Positions 44,837 to 52,915 are shown, numbered from the stretch's first letter. The stretch is 64,000 nucleotides of DNA from JALORV01 sp963791235 (GCA_963791235.1 CAWBRW010000009.1:124001-188000); one strand, 5' to 3'. The notes: generated by a model not told the origin, from the letters alone. Translations and numbers: made by a program.

Positions 44837-46684
44837 ATGCGCAAGATCCTGATCCCCTTGCTGTTCGCCCTCGCCGCCGCGCCCGCGCTGGCTCAGCGCA
44901 CGCAGAAGCCGCCGTTGCACGGTAAGGACTGGATGGCGGTCACCGGCAAGCCACTCGGCGCGGCAGCCGGCGCACGCATCTTCTTCCAGGGGGGCAATGC
45001 GGTCGACGCGGCCTGCGCGATGCTTGCGGCCACCGCGACGATGTGGGACGTCCTGCATTGGGGCGGCGAGGCGCAGGCGCTGATCTGGGACCCGCGCACG
45101 AAGAAGGTCGTCGGCATCAACGCCCTCGGCGTAGCGCCGACCGGGGCGACGCCGGAGTTCTTCCGCGCCAAGGATTTCGACTATCCGCCGCCGTACGGTG
45201 CGCTCGCCGCGGTGACGCCTGGTACGCCGGGCGGCCTGCTGGTGATGCTGGCCGAGTACGGCAGGCTGTCGCTGGCGCAGGTGCTCCAGCCGGCGATCGA
45301 GATGGCTGACGGCTATCCGATGGAAGCGCAGACGGCGCGCGAGATCGAATCGGAGCGCAAGGAGATCGAGCAGTGGCCCGACTCCAGACGCCTGTTCTTC
45401 CCGAACCCGGGCGGCAAGGCGCCCGAGCCGGGCCAGGTCTTTCGTCAGCCGGAACTGGCTGCGACCTTGCGCAAGCTCGTCGACGCCGAACGCCAGGCGC
45501 TGGCTGCCGGGGCCGACCGCAAGGTCGCCATCCGCGCCGCCTACGACCGCTTCTACAAGGGTGACATCGCCGAGCAGTTGGTGGCCAGCGTACGCGCGCA
45601 GGGCGGACTGTTCACGCGGGAGGATTTGGCGAACTGGCAGGTGCGCATCGAGGAGCCGGTGAAGACCACCTACAAGGGCATCGACGTCTACAAGCTCACC
45701 GCGTGGACGCAGGGACCCGTCATGCTCCAGGCGCTGAACATCCTGGAGAACTTCGACCTGAAGTCGATGGGCTTCAACAGCACGCGCTATGTGCACACCG
45801 TGTACCAGGCGATGAACCTGGCCTACGCGGACCGTGACTTCTACTACGGCGACACCACGCAGCCACCCGAGGAGCCGGTGGCCGGGCTGCTGTCGAAGGA
45901 CTACGCGAAGACGCGCGCGAAACTCGTCAACGCCGAGCGCAACGACGCCGCGGTGTCTCCAGGCGACCCGTACCCGTTCCAAGGCGGCCGCAACCCGTAC
46001 CTGGAGGAACTGAAGCGCTGGCACGAGCCGCGCGCGAAGCGCTCCGCGCCAGCCGGTGGCACGCCGATGAGCTCGCTGGACCCGATGAGCGGGGCGTTCT
46101 TCGCCGGCACCACGTCGGTCGTCGCGGCCGACAAGGAAGGTTGGTTGGTTTCGATCACGCCGAGCGGTGGCTGGATCCCGGCGGTGGTCGCCGGCCCGAC
46201 CGGCATCGGGCTGTCGCAGCGCATGCAGAGCTTCGTGCTCGACGCCGCAGAGAACCCGTTCAACGTGCTCGCGCCGGGCAAGCGGCCGCGCGTGACGCTG
46301 ACGCCGACACTGGCGACGAAGGACGGCGCGCCGTGGCTGGCGTTCGCGATCCAGGGCGGCGACGGGCAGGACCAGCACCTGCTGCAGTACTTCCTGAACA
46401 TCGTCGAGTTCGGCATGACGCCGCAGGAGGCGGCCGAGGCGCCGGCGTTCCTCAGCGAGCAGATGCGCGAGTCGTTCGAACAGCACGCGTCGAAACCGGG
46501 CACGATCTGGCTCAACGACGTGACGCCGCCCTACGTGCGCAGCGAGCTGCGCCGCATGGGCTACAAGCCGAGCTACGGCGCGCGCACGATGGGGCCGGTC
46601 AACGCGATCCTGGTCGACCCGAAGCACCGCACTTTCTGGGGCGCGTCGGGGAACCACGGCGAGGATCACGGCATCGGCTGGTGA
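44837..46684 (+). CDS. ggt: Cassette 11: gamma-glutamyltransferase
   Basis: This 615-residue protein has a signal peptide (ILIPLLFALAAAPALAQ). The large subunit part includes FFQGGNAVDAACAMLAATATMWDV and TPGTPGGLLVMLAEYG. The autocatalytic cleavage site lies at the Thr of GTTSVVAADKEG, and FAIQGGDGQDQHLLQYFLN is in the small subunit. It would cleave gamma-glutamyl bonds such as in glutathione in the periplasm. At 1.85 kb it is the largest cassette and its GC content resembles the chromosome rather than the neighbouring cassettes. Confidence 0.92.
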   Translation: MRKILIPLLFALAAAPALAQRTQKPPLHGKDWMAVTGKPLGAAAGARIFFQGGNAVDAACAMLAATATMWDVLHWGGEAQALIWDPRTKKVVGINALGVAPTGATPEFFRAKDFDYPPPYGALAAVTPGTPGGLLVMLAEYGRLSLAQVLQPAIEMADGYPMEAQTAREIESERKEIEQWPDSRRLFFPNPGGKAPEPGQVFRQPELAATLRKLVDAERQALAAGADRKVAIRAAYDRFYKGDIAEQLVASVRAQGGLFTREDLANWQVRIEEPVKTTYKGIDVYKLTAWTQGPVMLQALNILENFDLKSMGFNSTRYVHTVYQAMNLAYADRDFYYGDTTQPPEEPVAGLLSKDYAKTRAKLVNAERNDAAVSPGDPYPFQGGRNPYLEELKRWHEPRAKRSAPAGGTPMSSLDPMSGAFFAGTTSVVAADKEGWLVSITPSGGWIPAVVAGPTGIGLSQRMQSFVLDAAENPFNVLAPGKRPRVTLTPTLATKDGAPWLAFAIQGGDGQDQHLLQYFLNIVEFGMTPQEAAEAPAFLSEQMRESFEQHASKPGTIWLNDVTPPYVRSELRRMGYKPSYGARTMGPVNAILVDPKHRTFWGASGNHGEDHGIGW

Positions 46685-46730
46685 GAAGCAGCATGAGCGC
46701 CACGTTCACTTCCCGTCTAGACAAGCTGCC

Positions 46731-46802
46731 CGCTAACCACGTTCATCGAGCGGACATCCAAACGGCTGCGCCGTTTGTTCGCCGCACATGTCGACGTTAG
46801 GA
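46731..46802 (+). repeat. attC site of cassette 11 (72 bp)
   Basis: It runs from CGCTAAC at 46731 to GTTAGGA at 46796. AAACGGCTGCGCCGTTT is a perfect central hairpin. The final base of the core departs from the consensus. Confidence 0.8.
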
Positions 46803-46809
46803 ATCGTCG

Positions 46810-47187
46810 TTGTTGCATCTCATCTCGGTCGACACCAGTGACGAAGCGGACGAGATTACTCAGCGCTTCCACACGAGAGGTATTCCTGTCTTTGTCGAGC
46901 CGGACTACACACGTACAGATCCGTCCGCCCGCTGGGCGTCCTTCGGCTTTCGCGTCCACATTTGGCTGGAAGAACAGTCGGAGGACGCGAAGCGTCTGTT
47001 ACGTGACCCTGACTACGAGGTTATGTCTCCGGTTGACGTTGCCAAGTTCTATGCTGCGATGGAGCAACATGATGAGAAACGAGAAGCCGCGTGGTATCGA
47101 GGTGAGGAGAATTGGCTCAACTGGCTCGTTGGTCTTGGCGCCCTTGGCTTAGTTGCGTGGTTTGTCTATGCGGCGCTCGCTTCCTAA
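46810..47187 (+). CDS. Cassette 12: DUF2007-like protein with C-terminal membrane helix
   Basis: The 125-residue product has a ferredoxin-like N-terminal part (LHLISVDTSDEADEITQRFHTRGIPVFVE, then WASFGFRVHIWLEEQSEDAKRLLRDPDYEV) like small DUF2007 signal-transducing proteins. One hydrophobic helix lies near the C-terminus (LVGLGALGLVAWFVYAAL). No ATG is available near the beginning; a TTG at 46810 or 46813, just after the attC core, is the best start. A function is not known. Confidence 0.75.
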   Translation: MLHLISVDTSDEADEITQRFHTRGIPVFVEPDYTRTDPSARWASFGFRVHIWLEEQSEDAKRLLRDPDYEVMSPVDVAKFYAAMEQHDEKREAAWYRGEENWLNWLVGLGALGLVAWFVYAALAS

Positions 47188-47241
47188 CATTGCGTTCAAG
47201 CGCCGACGCTCGGCGAGCGCGGCTTAACTTCAACGTTAGTC
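47182..47241 (+). repeat. attC site of cassette 12 (60 bp)
   Basis: It runs from TCCTAAC at 47182 to GTTAGTC at 47235, with GCGCCGACGCTCGGCGAGCGCGGC in between split by a short loop. It is like the site at 43385. Confidence 0.8.
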
Positions 47242-47359
47242 CTCAGGAAGGTGCCAAGATCAGGGCGGCCTTTCTTTGAAGGCAATGGGCCGGTCGATTT
47301 GACTAGCGCTCGCTCGTCTTAGCTTTACGGGGCAACTACCCACATTCGGAGTGCAGGCT

Positions 47360-47803
47360 ATGCGGTTCATCATCACGGCGCAGGCGAGTGCGGATAAGAA
47401 GACGACCGAACAACAGTCAGACTTCGATGTGGAACTCTTCAAGGCCTACATGCGCTTCAACGAGGAGATGCATCAGGCCGGAATACTTGTAGCCTCCGAG
47501 GGCCTCAACCCCTCAGCACCAGGAGCCCGCATCGCGGTAGCCAATGGCAAACGCTACGTTGTGGACGGTCCCTTCGCCGAGTCGAAAGAATTGGTGGGAG
47601 GCTTCTACCTCATCGAGGTGAGCTCGCTTGACGAAGCGATTCAATGGGCCCTCCGCGCTCCGTCTGGTTTCGGGGCGGACGACATTCTGGAGATTCGTCA
47701 ACTAACAGGCTCGGGAGACCTGCCACCTGAAATTCTCCGACTCATCACCGAAGCTGCGCCGACGTGGAGCGCCTCAGCTTGGCAGTCGCGCAACGCGAAC
47801 TAG
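47360..47803 (+). CDS. Cassette 13: YCII-related (DGPF-type) protein
   Basis: The 147-residue protein has the YCII/DGPF pattern: RFIITAQASADKKTTE, a helix with RFNEEMHQAGILVASEGLNPS, then RYVVDGPFAESKELVGGFYLIEVSSLDEAIQWA with the DGPF motif. These small alpha+beta barrel proteins are often found beside ECF sigma factors, but none is near. The ATG at 47360 is preferred over a GTG 9 bases upstream because GGAG lies at normal distance. Confidence 0.9.
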   Translation: MRFIITAQASADKKTTEQQSDFDVELFKAYMRFNEEMHQAGILVASEGLNPSAPGARIAVANGKRYVVDGPFAESKELVGGFYLIEVSSLDEAIQWALRAPSGFGADDILEIRQLTGSGDLPPEILRLITEAAPTWSASAWQSRNAN

Positions 47804-47828
47804 TCGCAGGCAACGAGTGCATGCTGAG

Positions 47829-47942
47829 GCCTAACCCTTCGCTCGAGCGGACCTCCACCGGCGTGGCCCGTCGAAGCCCTCAGGTTCATGTTCCGCTTCG
47901 CCGGGCCACGCCGGTGGCGCCCGCTCCGCTCAAACGTTAGGC
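47829..47942 (+). repeat. attC site of cassette 13 (114 bp)
   Basis: It runs from GCCTAAC at 47829 to GTTAGGC at 47936. CCACCGGCGTGGCCCG pairs with CGGGCCACGCCGGTGG to give an unusually long stem. Confidence 0.9.
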
Positions 47943-47976
47943 GGCATGAGTCTCGTCGCGAGGTGACGCTTCCCCC

Positions 47977-48549
47977 ATGAATCAGCCCATTGTCCAGGTC
48001 CGCGCCCTTACTCCCGAGCTCCTCCCGGACTTCCTCAAGTTCTTCGACGGCACTGCGTTTTCGGACAATCCGAAGTGGTCGTCGTGCTATTGCCAGTGCT
48101 TCTACGAAGATCATCGGCTGGTGAAATGGTCAGAGCGCACGGCACCCGAGAATCGGGCACGCGCCTGCGAGCGCATCGACGGCGGGCTGATGCAAGGCTA
48201 CCTTGCATATTTGGACGGTTCTCCGGTCGGCTGGTGCAATGCCGCCCCGCGCACGTTGCTTCACGCACTGGACGACGAACCGATTCCAGACTCCGGGCAA
48301 GTCGGGGCGATCATCTGTTTCTTGGTAGAGCCAAGCCACCGTGGCCGCGGCGTCGCACGGCAGTTGCTCGAAGCCGCTTGTGACGGGTTGCGACTGCAAG
48401 GTCTTCGCATTGCCGAGGGGAATCCAAGAACCGAGTCCGACTCGGCTGCGGCAAACCACTTTGGACCACTGAGCTTGTATCTGTCAGCGGGTTTCTCTGT
48501 GTATCGGGAGGACGACGATGGCAGCGTGTATGTTCGGCGAACGCTGTGA
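47977..48549 (+). CDS. Cassette 14: GNAT N-acetyltransferase
   Basis: The 190-residue protein has FFDGTAFSDNPKWSSCYCQCFYEDH near the start, SPVGWCNAAPR, then ICFLVEPSHRGRGVARQLLEAACDGLRLQG, where RGRGVA is the acetyl-CoA loop. It resembles the downstream gene at 62041 in layout (an early Cys-rich segment and VGW before the acetyl-CoA site). The acceptor is unknown. No strong ribosome site is seen before the ATG. Confidence 0.88.
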   Translation: MNQPIVQVRALTPELLPDFLKFFDGTAFSDNPKWSSCYCQCFYEDHRLVKWSERTAPENRARACERIDGGLMQGYLAYLDGSPVGWCNAAPRTLLHALDDEPIPDSGQVGAIICFLVEPSHRGRGVARQLLEAACDGLRLQGLRIAEGNPRTESDSAAANHFGPLSLYLSAGFSVYREDDDGSVYVRRTL

Positions 48550-48567
48550 GGCCTTGCCGAAAGTGTC

Positions 48568-48657
48568 GCCTAGCCTAGAGGTTAACCTGACGCGCCGATT
48601 CGTGATTTCCACTTGGCAAGCAGCAATCCGGCGCGCTGGTTACCTTACACGTTAGGC
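48568..48657 (+). repeat. attC site of cassette 14 (90 bp)
   Basis: It runs from GCCTAGC at 48568 (one mismatch to the inverse core) to GTTAGGC at 48651. It shows GGTTAACCTGACGCGCC and GGCGCGCTGGTTACC arms. Confidence 0.75.
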
Positions 48658-48707
48658 CCAACTTTGCGGTTTCGGGCGAGATTTCCCACTGAACTCGGAG
48701 AGGTGCC

Positions 48708-49097
48708 GTGAAGAGCGGATCTTGCATCTGCGGTGCGGTGAAGTTCACGGTTTCGTGTGAATTGAAACCGCCTGACGCCTGTCACTGCGTACAGTGTCGA
48801 AAGTTCTCCGGGCATTACTCCGTCGGAACGGATGCACCAAGGAGTGCTGTGGAGATTCTTGGTGCTGACAACATCACCTGGTATCACTCGTCCGTGAAAG
48901 TTCGTCGCGGATTTTGTTCCGTCTGTGGTTGCTCAATGTTCTTTGATCCACCCGCAAAGGACTGGATCGGAATCTCAATGGGGGCATTTGATGGAGCCAC
49001 TGAGACGCACACAGAGTTGCACATTTTCGTCGCGGAGAAGGGCGACTACTATGAAATCACTGATGGGTTGCCACAGTACGAGCGAATTCCGCAGTAA
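48708..49097 (+). CDS. Cassette 15: GFA-family zinc protein
   Basis: This 129-residue GFA/CENP-V protein has zinc cysteines in SGSCICGAVKFTV, CHCVQCRKFSGHYSV and GFCSVCGCSMFFDPP. The SGH and SMFF elements fit the larger GFA subgroup. Starts at GTG after GAGAGGTGCC. It is not a recent copy of cassette 10, as the two share only the zinc motifs. Confidence 0.9.
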   Translation: MKSGSCICGAVKFTVSCELKPPDACHCVQCRKFSGHYSVGTDAPRSAVEILGADNITWYHSSVKVRRGFCSVCGCSMFFDPPAKDWIGISMGAFDGATETHTELHIFVAEKGDYYEITDGLPQYERIPQ

Positions 49098-49110
49098 TTG
49101 GCCGGATGGG

Positions 49111-49188
49111 GCCTAAGCCGTCGCCCAACCGGACGCGCTTCAGTCGGCTTCGCCACCTTTCGCGCGCCGGTTAGCCACAACGTTGGGC
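49111..49188 (+). repeat. attC site of cassette 15 (78 bp)
   Basis: It runs from GCCTAAG at 49111 to GTTGGGC at 49182. The right 56 bases (49135-49190) are identical to those of the next attC. Confidence 0.85.
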
Positions 49189-49210
49189 CCTGGAAGTACA
49201 GGAGAACACG

Positions 49211-49555
49211 ATGGGCAACGAACAGGTGGCACCTGACACAAAAGGTGTTACGGTGAAGTTACTTGCAACGGTTGACCTTGGCCCTGAGATCGAGGGCATG
49301 GCAGGGCGCCAACTTCGAATGCGTATGGTGACCATCGAGCCTGGAGGCGTCTTCGGCCCGATTCACGACCATAAAGACAGACCAGGCACCGTCTACATAC
49401 TGCAAGGAACGATCACTGACCATCGAAATGGAGTCGCCACGGACTATGGGCCGGGAGTGGGCTGGCCCGAGGATAGGAACACAACACACTGGCTTGAGAA
49501 CAGAGGGACAGTTCCGGCAGTGGAGATCTCAGTCGATATAGTCAGGCAAGAGTGA
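49211..49555 (+). CDS. Cassette 16: cupin-domain protein
   Basis: The 114-residue single cupin has KLLATVDLGPEIEGMAGRQLRMRMVTIEPGGVFGPIHDHKDRPGT with the histidine ligands and EDRNTTHWLENRGTVPAVEISVDI. It is a clear homologue of cassette 8 but is cytosolic (no signal segment). AGGAG at 49199-49203 sets the ATG. The substrate is not known. Confidence 0.9.
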   Translation: MGNEQVAPDTKGVTVKLLATVDLGPEIEGMAGRQLRMRMVTIEPGGVFGPIHDHKDRPGTVYILQGTITDHRNGVATDYGPGVGWPEDRNTTHWLENRGTVPAVEISVDIVRQE

Positions 49556-49558
49556 GCT

Positions 49559-49588
49559 TAGGCCCGACATCTAACACGGTCGGGCCTA
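49559..49588 (+). repeat. Perfect 10-bp inverted repeat at the end of cassette 16
   Basis: TAGGCCCGAC (49559-49568) and GTCGGGCCTA (49579-49588) flank a 10-base loop that contains CTAACACG, a copy of the start of the following attC. It may be a remnant of a second attC half-site or a terminator without T-run. Confidence 0.6.
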
Positions 49589-49661
49589 ACACGCGGCCCA
49601 ACCGCATGCGCTTCAGTCGGCTTCGCCACCTTTCGCGCGCCGGTTAGCCACAACGTTGGGC
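49584..49661 (+). repeat. attC site of cassette 16 (78 bp)
   Basis: It runs from GCCTAAC at 49584 to GTTGGGC at 49655. It shares a 56-base identical right part (49608-49663) with the attC of cassette 15. Confidence 0.87.
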
Positions 49662-49693
49662 CCAGCGCAGGCTCACACACTTCAGGTGAAATC

Positions 49694-50068
49694 ATGTTTG
49701 ACCACGTGAAATTCGGAGTCAGCGACTATGCAGCGAGCAAAGCGTTCTTCCTCAAGGCACTCGAATCGCTCGGCGTAGCTGTTGTCTCGGAGGGGCCGCC
49801 GACATACGGTGTCGAGCTTTGCTCAACGGGGAAGGCTTCATTGTGCCTGTACCAAACCGAGGAGAAGCCGGCGCATCTTCACTTGGCGTTCACGGCCGAG
49901 AGTCGCCAGCAAGTTGAAGCTTTCTATCGCGCGGCTCTGGAGGCGGGTGGCAAAGACAATGGTGCGCCTGGCCTGCGCCCGCACTACCACGCGAACTACT
50001 ATGCAGCTTTCGTCATTGGTCCGGATGGGCACAACATCGAAGTGGTTTGCCACGAACCCGAGGCCTAA
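49694..50068 (+). CDS. Cassette 17: VOC (glyoxalase/bleomycin-resistance fold) protein
   Basis: The 124-residue protein has the VOC pattern: MFDHVKFGVSDYAASKAFFLKALESLG in the first beta-alpha-beta unit, HLHLAFTAESRQQVEAFYRAALEAGG in the second, and NYYAAFVIGPDGHNIEVVCHEP at the end with the metal Glu. It fits the small glyoxalase-like group with unknown substrate. CAGGTG precedes the ATG. Confidence 0.9.
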   Translation: MFDHVKFGVSDYAASKAFFLKALESLGVAVVSEGPPTYGVELCSTGKASLCLYQTEEKPAHLHLAFTAESRQQVEAFYRAALEAGGKDNGAPGLRPHYHANYYAAFVIGPDGHNIEVVCHEPEA

Positions 50069-50153
50069 CCCGTCCATCGAGGGGACGTCCACAAGCGGGC
50101 TTCGCCCAATTGCGGCGGCGGTCTCAACAGATCACGTCAGCGGAGGGTAGGTG
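50063..50153 (+). repeat. Degenerate attC after cassette 17
   Basis: The left part is normal (GCCTAAC at 50063, then CCATCGAGGGGACGTCC and GCGGGCTTCGC). The right arm has diverged and no GTTRRRY core follows; GGGTAGGT at 50145-50152 may be its remnant. The next gene would then be fixed to cassette 17. Confidence 0.5.
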
Positions 50154-51275
50154 GCTATCGACATCCTCGACGAACTTGCACAACTCATCGAGCACGAACG
50201 CGACGCCTTGCTCGCTGAGTGGCGAACGCAAGTCCGGGCGCTCCCCGCAGCGCGGGATCTCGACGTGCCGACACTCAACGATCACATCCCGCAACTCCTG
50301 GCAGAGCTAGCAGGCGCCCTGCGAACCAGGTCGGGCGAGTCGATCGCTCAAGCCCTTCTCGACGGCAGTCCGCCCGCCCACGGCTTGCAGCGGGTCAAAG
50401 ATGCATTCGACATCGAAGAGGTCGTTGCCGAGTACAACATCCTACGCGGCTGTATCCACGACTTGGCTGAGCGGAACGGCTTGAGCATGCAGGGGAGGCC
50501 GTTCCATGTCCTCAACCGTGTCCTGGATGGAGCGATCGGGTCGGCCGTGCAGTCGTTCGCTAACCAGAAGGCGCTCGAAGTGCAGCAACGCCGGGAGGAG
50601 TACTTGGCATTCGTGGCCCACGACCTTCGCACGCCACTGAGTGCCATTTCACTTTCCGCGCGGGTGCTCGAATTGCTTCTCACGCGGGATCGCTCCGAAA
50701 CGCCGGAGACGACGCAGAAGTTCAAGACCCTCAACCGGAACGTGCAACACCTTCAGGATTTGATCGGGAAGGTGCTCCTGGAGAACACGAACCTGGAAAC
50801 CGAGGTTGGCGTCAAGTTGGAGCGCCGACGATTTGACCTGTGGCCTTTGGTTGAAGCCCTCATTTTTGAACTCCACCCGGTCGCCGGGACGGACTCGACG
50901 CGCCTGATTAACGCGATTCCCGAGGATTTCGTCGTTTACGCTGATGCCAGTTTGTTGCGCCGTGTGTTCCAGAACTTGATCGCCAACGCGATCTCCTATA
51001 CGCCGCGCGGGGAGATCGTCATCGGGGCGAGCGTGACGGGCGAGGGCGGCACCGCCGAGTGTTTCGTCCGCGACAATGGCGAGGGCATACCGGGGGACCG
51101 CCTCCGCACCGTGTTCGACAAGCACGAGACCGACTCCGAGAAACAGGGCGGGTCGGGACTTGGTCTCGCCATCGTCAAGACTTTCGTCGAGGCCCACGAC
51201 GGGGTGGTGACGGTGGAGAGCGAACTCGGTGTCGGCTCGATATTCCGGTTTACTCTCCCCGGACAACGGAGTTAA
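50151..51275 (+). CDS. Cassette 18: orphan sensor histidine kinase with RsbRD-like N-terminus
   Basis: The 374-residue soluble kinase begins with an RsbRD-like four-helix domain (ELAQLIEHERDALLAEWRTQVRALP, about residues 1-140). It then has a HisKA dimerisation helix with His in FVAHDLRTPLSA (phosphorylation site) and an ATPase domain with NLIANAISYTP, DNGEGIP and GGSGLGLAIVKTF boxes. It has no membrane helix and no response regulator next to it. GGAGGG precedes the GTG. Sensor kinases are rare in integron cassettes. Confidence 0.92.
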   Translation: MAIDILDELAQLIEHERDALLAEWRTQVRALPAARDLDVPTLNDHIPQLLAELAGALRTRSGESIAQALLDGSPPAHGLQRVKDAFDIEEVVAEYNILRGCIHDLAERNGLSMQGRPFHVLNRVLDGAIGSAVQSFANQKALEVQQRREEYLAFVAHDLRTPLSAISLSARVLELLLTRDRSETPETTQKFKTLNRNVQHLQDLIGKVLLENTNLETEVGVKLERRRFDLWPLVEALIFELHPVAGTDSTRLINAIPEDFVVYADASLLRRVFQNLIANAISYTPRGEIVIGASVTGEGGTAECFVRDNGEGIPGDRLRTVFDKHETDSEKQGGSGLGLAIVKTFVEAHDGVVTVESELGVGSIFRFTLPGQRS

Positions 51276-51282
51276 GGGCAAC

Positions 51283-51365
51283 GCCGAACCAGGCGCTGCA
51301 GCAGACGGCGGGGCGTGAATCGTTTCTGGGACTTCAAGCTCTCCTGTGCCCCGCCGTTGTTGAGC
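51283..51365 (+). repeat. Divergent attC-like site after the kinase (83 bp)
   Basis: It runs from GCCGAAC at 51283 to GTTGAGC at 51359, with CGGCGGGGC...GCCCCGCCG as a perfect nine-base stem. It differs from the dominant attC type and may come from another lineage. Confidence 0.5.
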
Positions 51366-51434
51366 TTCATCGGCAGATTCGCAGAATTGTGTTGAGACCT
51401 GTTGGTCGCACATGACCCGAATGAGGAACATGAC

Positions 51435-52277
51435 ATGCCTGAACGAAAGGTTTGGCTCATCACCGGCGCTGGCCGAGGTTTGGGTGTCGACATCGCCAAA
51501 GCCGTCCTGGCCGCCGGCCACGCGGTTGTCGCCACCGGCCGTGATGCTGCGAAGGTCGTAGCTGCGGTAGGAGATCGCGGCAGCCTGCTGGCAATCAAAC
51601 TCGACGTCACCCGCCCCCAGGATGCGCACGCGGCAGTCGAGGCTGCCGTCGCGAAGTTCGGGCGAATCGACGTCTTGGTCAACAACGCCGGCAATTTCTT
51701 CGCCGGCTTCTTCGAGGAGCTAAGCCCCGAACAGGTCCGCAATCAGATCGAGACGCTGCTGTTCGGCCCTATGAATGTCACTCGCGCCGTCCTGCCAGCG
51801 ATGCGAAAGCAGCGTTCCGGCCTGGTGCTCACCGTCTCGTCGACCGCGGGCATAACCGGGCAAATGTTCTGCACAGCGTATGCCGCCGCGAAGTTCGGGG
51901 TCGAGGGGTGGATGGAGTCACTCACGCCGGAGATCGCGCCCTTCGGAATCCGCACAATGTTGGTCGAGCCTGGTTTCTTCCGCACCGAGCTGCTCACCAA
52001 CGACTCGACAACCTACGCCAAACCCTCCATCGACGACTATGCCGAGAAGACCAAGGAGATCGTCGCGGCCTGGAAGAACATGGACGGGAAGCAAGGGGGC
52101 GACCCCGCCAAGCTCGCCGCCGCCATCGTGAAGCTCGTCGCACTCAAGGAGCCGCCCACCCGCTTCGCTGCCGGCGCCGACGCCATGCAGACGTTTGAGG
52201 CCAAGGCAAGCACGCTGCTCGCCCAGGCCCATGTCCACCGAGAGCTGTCGACCTCGCTCGCGTACGACGACGCCTAA
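51435..52277 (+). CDS. Cassette 19: short-chain dehydrogenase/reductase
   Basis: The 280-residue SDR has the cofactor loop TGAGRGLG, NNAGNF, the catalytic Ser in VSSTAG and the YAAAK motif (Tyr and Lys), followed by EPGFFRTEL. It is a classical NAD(P)-dependent oxidoreductase of unknown substrate. The ATG at 51435 after GAGGAAC gives the usual start (RKVWLITGAG); the frame is open upstream without similarity. Confidence 0.92.
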   Translation: MPERKVWLITGAGRGLGVDIAKAVLAAGHAVVATGRDAAKVVAAVGDRGSLLAIKLDVTRPQDAHAAVEAAVAKFGRIDVLVNNAGNFFAGFFEELSPEQVRNQIETLLFGPMNVTRAVLPAMRKQRSGLVLTVSSTAGITGQMFCTAYAAAKFGVEGWMESLTPEIAPFGIRTMLVEPGFFRTELLTNDSTTYAKPSIDDYAEKTKEIVAAWKNMDGKQGGDPAKLAAAIVKLVALKEPPTRFAAGADAMQTFEAKASTLLAQAHVHRELSTSLAYDDA

Positions 52278-52309
52278 CCAACAATGTTGCTCCATGGCGG
52301 CTACAGAAA

Positions 52310-52368
52310 ACCTAACTGTGTGCTTCACCCGACGCGGTGACGCGCGCCGCTGAGCGCGAGCGTTAGGC
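52310..52368 (+). repeat. attC site of cassette 19 (59 bp)
   Basis: It runs from ACCTAAC at 52310 to GTTAGGC at 52362. A second GCCTAAC at 52272, overlapping the gene stop, is an alternative left end (97 bp). Confidence 0.82.
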
Positions 52369-52393
52369 TTCGCAACCCACCGGCTCCTGCGCC

Positions 52394-52825
52394 ATGCTCA
52401 TCAACGGAAGTTGTCACTGTGGGAACGTCTCCTTCAGGCTCGACTGGCAACCGGACCCAACGGAGATTCCAGCTAGAGAGTGCTCATGCTCCTTCTGCGT
52501 GAAGCACGGCGGGGTCTGGACATCGTGTCCAACGGGTGCTCTTGTCGTAGAGATCAAGGACGAGTCACGCGTCTCGAAGTACTCCTTCGGCACGAAGACA
52601 GCCAACTTTCACGTCTGCGCGGTCTGCGGGGCGGTCCCGGTGGTCACAAGCAAGATCGACGGTCGCACCTACGCAGTTGTCAACGTCAACACGATGGAGG
52701 CCGTCGATCCAACGCTGTTGAAAAGGGCCCCTGTAACCTTCGATGGCGAAGACGAGGCCTCCCGCTTGAGACGTCGGGCGAAAGGCTGGATACCAAGTGT
52801 TCGCTTTGCCAGCGGCTACGCCTAA
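52394..52825 (+). CDS. Cassette 20: GFA-family zinc protein
   Basis: This is a 143-residue GFA/CENP-V protein with NGSCHCGNVSFRLDW, CSCSFCVKHGGVWTS and HVCAVCGAVPVV as zinc-binding segments. It ends with a basic tail (SRLRRRAKGWIPSVRFASGYA). It is the third GFA cassette of the array and is not closely similar to the other two. The ATG is the first start after the upstream attC. Confidence 0.9.
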   Translation: MLINGSCHCGNVSFRLDWQPDPTEIPARECSCSFCVKHGGVWTSCPTGALVVEIKDESRVSKYSFGTKTANFHVCAVCGAVPVVTSKIDGRTYAVVNVNTMEAVDPTLLKRAPVTFDGEDEASRLRRRAKGWIPSVRFASGYA

Positions 52826-52883
52826 CCCCTCGTTCGAGGCGAGGCCCAATGCCGCTTATCCCGCCTCAACTCGAACGTTAGGC
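52820..52883 (+). repeat. attC site of cassette 20 (64 bp)
   Basis: It runs from GCCTAAC at 52820 to GTTAGGC at 52877. It has CGTTCGAGGCGAGG and CCGCCTCAACTCGAACG arms. Confidence 0.9.
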
Positions 52884-52915
52884 CTCAGATACTCCCCGAG
52901 TCATCCACCTACTCG

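Noticed and set aside
44804..46669. 621-codon open frame on the minus strand
   Set aside because: It is antisense to the gamma-glutamyltransferase gene, which has a signal peptide and catalytic motifs. The minus-strand product is Arg/His/Val-rich with no family motif, as expected from high-GC codon bias.
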